Assembly: GCA_020344375.1 (NCBI GenBank) | Contig: CP070823.1 | Location: forward strand, 2,411,373-2,469,253 | Length of the DNA stretch: 57,881 bases | Origin: Gemmatimonadota bacterium | GTDB lineage: Bacteria > Gemmatimonadota > Gemmatimonadetes > Palauibacterales > KS3-K002 | Reading direction: 5' to 3' | The notes under the pieces: model-generated | The model's database searches: none | Told to the model about the DNA's origin: nothing | What the model saw: the letters and a program-made list of their open reading frames with translations, nothing else | Program-made: the position numbers and the translations under genes | Shown here: in pieces, positions 52,534 through 57,881 of the stretch | Numbering within the stretch: the stretch's first letter is position 1 | Layout: the number at the start of each line of letters is the position of its first letter

Positions 52534-53202
52534 TCATATTCCCCGGCCGCCGGCTGTGTAGGTCATCCCTTTGCGCTCCTCCACAACCTCGCCCTTAAAC
52601 ACCCACACCTTTACACCGATCGGCCCGAATGTCGTCTTGGCCGTCGACTGGGCGAAGTCGACATCCGCCCGCAGCGTGTGCAGAGGTACGCGGCCCTCAT
52701 GATACCCCTCCGTCCGCGCGATCTCCGCGCCGCCAAGACGGCCGGCGCACTGGATCTTGATGCCGCCAGCACCCATGCGCATCGCCTGCTGCACGGCGCG
52801 CTTCATCGCCCGGCGGAACGCGATCCGCTGCTGCAGTTGGAAGGCAATGTTATCGGCCACCAGTTGCGCTTCTATTTCGGGGCGCTTGATCTCCTCAACG
52901 TTGATCGCGACCTCGGCCCTCGTGAGCACAGACAGCTCATCTCGCAGCTTGTCTACCTCAGCGCCACGCTTACCGATGACAACTCCGGGCCGGCCCGTGT
53001 TGATCGTCACCACGATCTTGCCCGGCTTGCGCTCGATCTCCACCGAAGAGATCGCCGCATGACCCAGGCGTGCCTTCAGGTAGTTCCTGATCTTCTCATC
53101 CTGCTCGATGAGATCCGCCAGGTTACCCTCAGCGTACCAGCGTGACTTCCACTCCTTGACGACGCCCAGACGGAAACCGAGCGGGTGTGTCTTCTGGCCC
53201 AT
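52534..53202 (-). CDS. rpsC: Small-subunit ribosomal protein uS3
   Basis: S3 forms part of the mRNA entry tunnel. 222 residues. The N-terminus is [20 protein letters not shown]. The KH domain has [20 protein letters not shown]. The C-domain has [20 protein letters not shown] and [20 protein letters not shown]. It starts 1 nt before the end of the gap to rplV. Confidence 0.98.
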   Translation of the reverse strand: MGQKTHPLGFRLGVVKEWKSRWYAEGNLADLIEQDEKIRNYLKARLGHAAISSVEIERKPGKIVVTINTGRPGVVIGKRGAEVDKLRDELSVLTRAEVAINVEEIKRPEIEAQLVADNIAFQLQQRIAFRRAMKRAVQQAMRMGAGGIKIQCAGRLGGAEIARTEGYHEGRVPLHTLRADVDFAQSTAKTTFGPIGVKVWVFKGEVVEERKGMTYTAGGRGI

Positions 53203-53203
53203 G

Positions 53204-53554
53204 CTACTCCTTCCGATCCACGACGACGGTGACGTGGCTCGTGCGCTTGCGAATCAGGCTCGCCCGACCCATCGCACGTGCCCGCCAGCGTCTTAATGTG
53301 GGGCCCACATCCACATATGCCTGCTTGACGTACAGCTCGTCCGCATCGACGCGTTCACCCTGCTCGTCGGCTTTGTACATGGCGTTAGCGACAGCCGATC
53401 GCAACGTCTGTTCGATCTGCCGCGCCGCCTTCTTGTCCGTGAACTTCAAGGCGGCATACGCGTCGTTCACGCTCTGGCCGCGGATCATGTCCACGACCAG
53501 CCGCATCTTCCGCGGCGACTGCCGAACGAACCGCGCAACTGCCCTCGCTTCCAT
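53204..53554 (-). CDS. rplV: Large-subunit ribosomal protein uL22
   Basis: L22 lines the nascent-chain tunnel. The start is ATG 53554, just after rpsS, giving 116 residues: [40 protein letters not shown] and [20 protein letters not shown], with the beta-hairpin that reaches into the tunnel. An upstream extension in the frame overlaps rpsS and is not used. Confidence 0.97.
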   Translation of the reverse strand: MEARAVARFVRQSPRKMRLVVDMIRGQSVNDAYAALKFTDKKAARQIEQTLRSAVANAMYKADEQGERVDADELYVKQAYVDVGPTLRRWRARAMGRASLIRKRTSHVTVVVDRKE

Positions 53555-53555
53555 T

Positions 53556-53843
53556 CTACTCGACCCTCGCCCGCTTATCGGCGAGCTTACCACTGTGGCC
53601 GCGGAACAGCCGCGTGGGCGCGAACTCACCCAGCTTGTGCCCCACCATGTTCTCGGTGATGTAGACCGGGATGAACTTGTTCCCGTTGTGCACAGCTAGG
53701 GTGTGCCCCACGAACTCCGGGGTAATCGTCGAACGCCGCGACCACGTCTTCATCACCCGCTTCTCGCCGCTCTCGTTCATCTGCCTGACCCTGTCAAGCA
53801 GGGAAGCGTCGACGAACGGACCCTTACTTACGCTTCTTGCCAT
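53556..53843 (-). CDS. rpsS: Small-subunit ribosomal protein uS19
   Basis: S19 is in the 30S head with S13. 95 residues: [60 protein letters not shown] and [20 protein letters not shown]. 41 nt after rplB. Confidence 0.98.
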   Translation of the reverse strand: MARSVSKGPFVDASLLDRVRQMNESGEKRVMKTWSRRSTITPEFVGHTLAVHNGNKFIPVYITENMVGHKLGEFAPTRLFRGHSGKLADKRARVE

Positions 53844-53884
53844 TCCCGCTCCGGGTATCTGGCGTGTTCCCTCACCGCGAATGC

Positions 53885-54724
53885 CTATTCGGTCGCCTTG
53901 CCACGGCGCCGGCGCCGCACTATGAGCTTGTTCGACCGCTTGTGGGGATCCCGCGTCTTACGACCCTCGGGCCTGCCCCAAGGACTCACTGGCGGCCGGC
54001 CACCGGACGCCTTCCCTTCGCCACCGCCCAAGGGATGGTCCACGGGGTTCATCGCCACACCGCGAACCTTCGGCCGACGACCTGCCCAGCGAGCGCGACC
54101 CGCCTTACCCCACGAGATGTTCTCGTGATCGACGTTGCCCACCTGGCCGATCGTGGCCATGCAACCCGCCAGTACCATGCGGACCTCGGTCGACGGAAGC
54201 CGGAGGGTCACGTATTTGCCCTCCTTCGCCACCACCTGAGCCCCGCTACCGGCTGACCGGATCAGCTTGCCGCCTTGGCCAGGCTCCAGCTCCACGTTGT
54301 GCACGGTGGTCCCCAAGGGGATCTCTTTCAGCGGGATCGCATTACCGAGTCGAATCTCGCTGCCCGATCCTGCCATGACCGTGTGGCCCACCTGCAGCCC
54401 ACGAGGATGCAGGATATAGCGCTTCTCACCGTCAGCGTAGTGGATCAGCGCGATGTTCGCTGAACGGTTCGGGTCATACTCGATCGCCGCGACCTTGCCC
54501 GGCACGCCTGTCTTGTCGCGCCGCCAGTCGATCCTGCGATAGCGCCGCTTGTGGCCACCGCCGCGCCGCCGCGTGGTAGTGTGACCGTGATGGTTGCGCC
54601 CGCCCTTCCTCTTCAGGGGCTCCAGCAGCGACTTCTCCGGCCGGTTCCGCGTGATCTCCTCGTCGTCAACCAGCGATCGGAAACGCGTTCCAGCGGTCCT
54701 CGGCTTCAGCTTCTTGATCGCCAT
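53885..54724 (-). CDS. rplB: Large-subunit ribosomal protein uL2
   Basis: L2 is a core 50S protein close to the peptidyl-transferase centre. 279 residues: [60 protein letters not shown] and [20 protein letters not shown], which contains the conserved active-site-facing histidine region. ATG 54724 overlaps the rplW stop by 1 nt. Confidence 0.98.
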   Translation of the reverse strand: MAIKKLKPRTAGTRFRSLVDDEEITRNRPEKSLLEPLKRKGGRNHHGHTTTRRRGGGHKRRYRRIDWRRDKTGVPGKVAAIEYDPNRSANIALIHYADGEKRYILHPRGLQVGHTVMAGSGSEIRLGNAIPLKEIPLGTTVHNVELEPGQGGKLIRSAGSGAQVVAKEGKYVTLRLPSTEVRMVLAGCMATIGQVGNVDHENISWGKAGRARWAGRRPKVRGVAMNPVDHPLGGGEGKASGGRPPVSPWGRPEGRKTRDPHKRSNKLIVRRRRRGKATE

Positions 54725-55014
54725 TAGCGCCCCTCAAAGACCTCTATGGTCTCGCCTTCGGCAAGTCGGACGACGGCCTTCTTCCAATTGCGCTGCTTGC
54801 CGACATGGACGCCCCTGCGGCGCCACTTACCCCGCTGCAGCGCCGTCCGCACGTCCTTGACATGCACCGAGAACAGCCGCTCCACGGCGTGCTTGACCTC
54901 GTGCTTGTTCGCGTCGATCGCCACCTCGAACGTGTAGTGGTTGTGTTCGGCCTGGCTTGCCGATGACTTCTCGGTAATGATCGGGCGGACGATGATCTGC
55001 CGTGGATCACGCAT
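54724..55014 (-). CDS. rplW: Large-subunit ribosomal protein uL23
   Basis: L23 is at the tunnel exit and docks trigger factor and SRP. The start is ATG 55014, inside an 8-nt overlap with rplD, giving 96 residues: [40 protein letters not shown] and [20 protein letters not shown]. The longer upstream frame is not supported. Confidence 0.97.
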   Translation of the reverse strand: MRDPRQIIVRPIITEKSSASQAEHNHYTFEVAIDANKHEVKHAVERLFSVHVKDVRTALQRGKWRRRGVHVGKQRNWKKAVVRLAEGETIEVFEGR

Positions 55015-55681
55015 CGTCGCCCTCCTCCGAACTGGCATCAGGCACGCTCGCGTCGCCCGCCTGCCGGCTCTCTGACAGCGCCTGCTCCTCGATGACCACC
55101 GAATCGGCCCACAAGACGTCGTAGGCCGACTCCCTCCCGAACGCTCGCACCTCGACGTCGGGGATGTTCCGCGCCGAGAGATACAGGCTCGGTTGATAGC
55201 CCGCCGTCAGAATCAACACCTTGTCGTCGGTCAGACCCAGTTTCTCCAACAGCCGCACCAGTTGCCGAGTCTTCGGCTGCTCCACCGCCAGGCTTTCGAT
55301 CACGATGACACGGTCCTCCGACGCCCGGGCGTTGAACGCCGAGTGCCGCGCCAGGTGCCGGACCTTCTTGGGCAGGTGCTCTCGATAGGACCGCGGCTGC
55401 GGCGGAAATACCACCGCGCCGCCGCGCCAAATCGGTGAGCGGATGCTGCCCACGCGGGCACGTCCTGTCCCCTTCTGTCGCCATGGCTTGCGCCCACCGC
55501 CGCGCATCACACCTCGGTTCTTCGCCGAGGCCGTACCTTGCCGCCGATTCGCCAGATGGGCCTTCACGGCGGCGTGAATCGCGCTTTCGTGCACGACGCC
55601 ATCGAACAGTTCCGTGGGCAACGCCCGCGCAACTCCCGCCTGGCCGTCGGCCTTGTAGTACCGCGCCGTGAGAGGTGTCAT
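55007..55681 (-). CDS. rplD: Large-subunit ribosomal protein uL4
   Basis: L4 shapes the tunnel constriction with L22. 224 residues. The extended tunnel loop is in KNRGVMRGGGRKPWRQKGTG, then RARVGSIRSPIWRGGAVVFP and PKKVRHLARHSAFNARASED. The C-terminus carries an acidic tail ([13 protein letters not shown]) that is longer than usual. In E. coli L4 represses the S10 operon; nothing here shows whether it does so in this organism. Confidence 0.98.
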   Translation of the reverse strand: MTPLTARYYKADGQAGVARALPTELFDGVVHESAIHAAVKAHLANRRQGTASAKNRGVMRGGGRKPWRQKGTGRARVGSIRSPIWRGGAVVFPPQPRSYREHLPKKVRHLARHSAFNARASEDRVIVIESLAVEQPKTRQLVRLLEKLGLTDDKVLILTAGYQPSLYLSARNIPDVEVRAFGRESAYDVLWADSVVIEEQALSESRQAGDASVPDASSEEGDDA

Positions 55682-55721
55682 CGTCCGCTCGACTTCTATA
55701 CTCCTTATAGCCTGGCAGTCG

Positions 55722-56462
55722 TCACTGCTTGCCGACCAAGACCCAGCCGGTGCGCGTGCCCGGCACTGATCCCCTAACGAAGAGCAAGTTCCGCTCCGGG
55801 TCTACCCTGACCACCGTCAGGTTCCGGATCGTCTTGCGCTCCATCCCCATGCGACCCGCCATCTTGCGGCCTTTGATCACCCGCGAGGGATCGGTCCCCG
55901 GACCGATCGAGCCGGGCACCCTGACCGAGGGATGGCCATGCGACTTGGGGCGACCCCCAAAGCGATGCCGTTTCACTACGCCCTGGAAGCCCCGCCCCTT
56001 GGTATGGCCTGTCACCTTTACCCGCTCACCCTCCTCAAACATGGCCACCGTGAGGACCTGACCCACTCGTAGACCCTGCTGTGCCTCGGGAGCCGCCGTT
56101 CCCGCCTCGGCTTCGTCCTCAGCGCCTTCAACACCCTGAGGCGGGCTTTCAGCGGCTGCCGGTGAAGCCGGTGTGTGCGGGTCCTCCGCCAACACGTCGT
56201 CGGCGCCGAGCTTGAACTCGCGAACGATGGCCGGCACGTGGTCCAGGTTCGCACGGCCGACATGACCGAGCTCGGGCTTGCAGCTCCGCTTCGCTTTCTT
56301 CCGCCCAAACCCGAGTTGAACCGCGCGGTAGCCGTCGCGCTCCTCGGTCTTGACCTGGACGATTGAGCACGGGCCCGCCTCGATCGCCGTGACCGGAACC
56401 AGGGTTCCGTCATCGGCAAACAGCTGGGTCATTCCGATCTTTCTGCCGATCAGCCCCAACAT
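55722..56462 (-). CDS. rplC: Large-subunit ribosomal protein uL3 (with acidic insertion)
   Basis: L3 is an early-assembly 50S protein whose loop approaches the peptidyl-transferase centre. The N-terminus MLGLIGRKIGMTQLFADDGT and the C-half VKVTGHTKGRGFQGVVKRHR, GGRPKSHGHPSVRVPGSIGP are standard. Between residues ~88 and ~129 lies an added segment rich in Ala, Glu and Pro (AEDPHTPASPAAAESPPQGV, EGAEDEAEAGTAAPEAQQG). This raises the length to 246 against ~210 for most bacteria. It lies 14 nt after rpsJ. Confidence 0.97.
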   Translation of the reverse strand: MLGLIGRKIGMTQLFADDGTLVPVTAIEAGPCSIVQVKTEERDGYRAVQLGFGRKKAKRSCKPELGHVGRANLDHVPAIVREFKLGADDVLAEDPHTPASPAAAESPPQGVEGAEDEAEAGTAAPEAQQGLRVGQVLTVAMFEEGERVKVTGHTKGRGFQGVVKRHRFGGRPKSHGHPSVRVPGSIGPGTDPSRVIKGRKMAGRMGMERKTIRNLTVVRVDPERNLLFVRGSVPGTRTGWVLVGKQ

Positions 56463-56475
56463 GGCATGCCCTGCC

Positions 56476-56784
56476 TCAGTCTACCTTGATCTCCACATCG
56501 ACCCCGGCCGGAAGGTCGAGCTTGGTCAGCGCATCGACCGTCTGAGGCCGCGAATCGAAGATGTCGATGACCCGCTTATGCGTTTTCAGCTCGAACTGCT
56601 CGCGGGACTTCTTGTCGACGTGAGGACTCCGCAGGACCGTCCAACGCTGACGCCGCGTCGGGAGCGGTACCGGTCCACGCACGGTAGCGCCCGTCTTCTG
56701 CGCCGTCCGCACGATGTCCGCGGCCGTCTGGTCGATGACCGCGTGATCGAACGCCTTCAGTCTGATGCGAATCTTTCCTGACAT
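56476..56784 (-). CDS. rpsJ: Small-subunit ribosomal protein uS10
   Basis: S10 is a 30S head protein that also binds NusB in antitermination. I start at ATG 56784 ([20 protein letters not shown]), giving 102 residues; a slightly longer frame exists. Conserved: [40 protein letters not shown]. It lies 54 nt after tuf, the usual start of the S10 run. Confidence 0.98.
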   Translation of the reverse strand: MSGKIRIRLKAFDHAVIDQTAADIVRTAQKTGATVRGPVPLPTRRQRWTVLRSPHVDKKSREQFELKTHKRVIDIFDSRPQTVDALTKLDLPAGVDVEIKVD

Positions 56785-56838
56785 TGCTGGGGCGCCTGGC
56801 AAGCCCTCCTGATTGAGGCCGCGTAACCTACGAGCAGC

Positions 56839-57881
56839 CTACTCCAGAACTTTGGTGACGACGCCGGCGCCGACGGTGCGACCGCCCTCGCGAATCGCGA
56901 AGCGCAGTCCCTCCTCCATCGCGATCGGCGTGATCAGCCCAATCGTCATCGTCACGTTGTCGCCCGGCATCACCATCTCCACACCGTCCGGTAGCTTCAC
57001 TTCCCCCGTCACGTCCGTCGTCCGGAAGTAAAACTGCGGTCGATACCCCGTGAAAAACGGCGTGTGACGTCCCCCCTCGTCCTTCGTCAACACGTACACC
57101 TCACCCTCAAACTTCGTGTGCGGCGTGATCGACCCCGGCTCCGCCAACACCATCCCACGCTCGATCTCGTCCTTCTCGATACCCCGCAACAACACACCCG
57201 CATTGTCTCCCGCTACACCCTCGTCCAGGGTCTTGCGGAACATCTCCACACCCGTCACCACCGTCTTCTTGTGAGCCCCCAAACCCACAATCTCTACCTC
57301 ACTACCTACCTTGATCTTCCCCCGCTCGATCCGCCCCGTCCCCACCGTGCCTCGCCCCGTGATCGAAAACACATCCTCCACCGGCATCAAAAACGGCTTC
57401 TCCACATCCCGCTCCGGCTGCGGGATATAGCTGTCCAACGCCTCCAACAGCTCATCTAGGCTCTTCGTCTCCTCCGCCCCAGGCTCCCCACTCTCCAACG
57501 CCTTCAACGCGCTCCCCTTGATCACCGGAAGCTCGTCCCCAGGAAACTCGTACTCGTTCAATAGATCCCGAACCTCCAGCTCCACCAACTCCAGAAGCTC
57601 CGGATCATCCACCATGTCCACCTTGTTCAAGTACACCACGATGTACGGCACATTCACCTGACGCGCCAACAACACGTGCTCCCGCGTCTGCGGCATCGGC
57701 CCGTCCGCCGCACTCACCACCAACACCGCCCCATCCATCTGCGCCGCACCCGTGATCATGTTCTTCACATAATCCGCGTGCCCAGGACAATCGATGTGCG
57801 CATAGTGCCGGTTCTCCGTCTCGTACTCCAAGTGCGCCGTCGCAATCGTGATCCCCCGCTCCCGCTCCTCCGGCGCCTTGT
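56839..57881 (-). CDS. tuf: Elongation factor Tu (5' end cut by right edge)
   Basis: EF-Tu delivers aminoacyl-tRNA to the ribosome. The frame is open to the right edge, so ~50 N-terminal residues, including the P-loop, are missing; ~347 are visible. Seen are the switch-I end [21 protein letters not shown]3 [13 protein letters not shown]4 [21 protein letters not shown]5-type GSALKALE, and domains 2-3 ([40 protein letters not shown]). Most of the gene uses G-ending codons (GTG, ACG, TTG, GGG), while the final ~23 codons use C-ending ones (GTC, ACC, GGC) like the adjoining ribosomal genes. It opens the S10 run. Confidence 0.98.
   Translation of the reverse strand, partial: KAPEERERGITIATAHLEYETENRHYAHIDCPGHADYVKNMITGAAQMDGAVLVVSAADGPMPQTREHVLLARQVNVPYIVVYLNKVDMVDDPELLELVELEVRDLLNEYEFPGDELPVIKGSALKALESGEPGAEETKSLDELLEALDSYIPQPERDVEKPFLMPVEDVFSITGRGTVGTGRIERGKIKVGSEVEIVGLGAHKKTVVTGVEMFRKTLDEGVAGDNAGVLLRGIEKDEIERGMVLAEPGSITPHTKFEGEVYVLTKDEGGRHTPFFTGYRPQFYFRTTDVTGEVKLPDGVEMVMPGDNVTMTIGLITPIAMEEGLRFAIREGGRTVGAGVVTKVLE

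Noticed and set aside
1-57881. tRNA or rRNA genes, CRISPR array, insertion sequence, prophage or att sites
   Set aside because: I looked for the T-arm GGTTCGA-type sequence outside coding regions, regular short repeats, transposase/integrase motifs and long terminal repeats. Nothing was convincing.

Overview
The window reads like a chromosomal core segment of a high-GC, Gram-negative (two-membrane) bacterium. The second membrane is shown by LptD, BamD, a complete Tol-Pal set, TatC and sugar-nucleotide genes for a surface polysaccharide. Gene content and style (long SecA with extra segments, TPR lipoproteins, a CcsA/HemX gene beside hemA) would fit Gemmatimonadota or a nearby phylum. That placement is inference and no phylogeny was run. 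Almost every gene lies on the minus strand, so transcription runs from the right edge to the left. The only convincing plus-strand gene is an unrecognised 133-residue ORF at 39763-40164.

Region by region, in transcription order (right to left): (1) 57881-41177 is one continuous translation block with the classic S10-spc-alpha order: tuf (cut by the right edge), rpsJ, rplC-D-W-B, rpsS, rplV, rpsC, rplP, rpmC, rpsQ, rplN-X-E, rpsN, rpsH, rplF-R, rpsE, rpmD, rplO, secY, adk, map, infA, rpmJ, rpsM, rpsK, rpsD, rpoA, rplQ. (2) 41152-40383 holds an unrecognised membrane-anchored protein and rpmB. (3) 40382-39455 holds hairpin-rich DNA, the lone plus-strand gene and a divergent intergenic stretch. 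(4) 39454-37671 is hemD-hemB. (5) 37665-30124 is a tightly packed sugar-nucleotide and glycan cluster: a UDP-HexNAc-type dehydrogenase, gmd, rmd, a nucleotidyltransferase-like protein, ugd, a UDP-glucuronate decarboxylase and a family 2 glycosyltransferase. (6) 30111-27729 is two TPR genes coupled to bamD. (7) 27686-20386 is nadD, secA, radC and rel. (8) 20071-13473 is a large AAA/TPR ATPase, uvrB and the tsaE-tsaB-rimI trio. (9) 13375-11749 is ssb with a consensus sigma-70-type promoter, then a LysM protein and a strong hairpin. (10) 11642-8501 is a CcsA/HemX-like gene, hemA and a sugar epimerase. (11) 8504-1 is tolQ-tolR-tonB-like-tolB-pal-cpoB, nrdR, tatC and the 5' part of lptD.

The themes are protein synthesis and export (ribosome, SecY, SecA, TatC), envelope building and maintenance (Tol-Pal, BamD, LptD, LysM protein, glycan precursors), early heme synthesis (hemA, hemB, hemD; hemC and hemL are not in the window) and genome upkeep (uvrB, radC, ssb). 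Many stops and starts overlap by 1-8 nt, so translational coupling is the rule, and GTG starts are common.

I do not see a mobile element, CRISPR array, tRNA or rRNA gene, or an obvious defence system. The least ordinary items are the plus-strand orphan gene with its hairpins, a TPR lipoprotein that seems to start at CTG behind a near-perfect Shine-Dalgarno, a four-cysteine insertion inside SecA, an acidic insertion in ribosomal protein L3, a tuf gene with two codon dialects, and a STAND-like ATPase that lacks an output domain.
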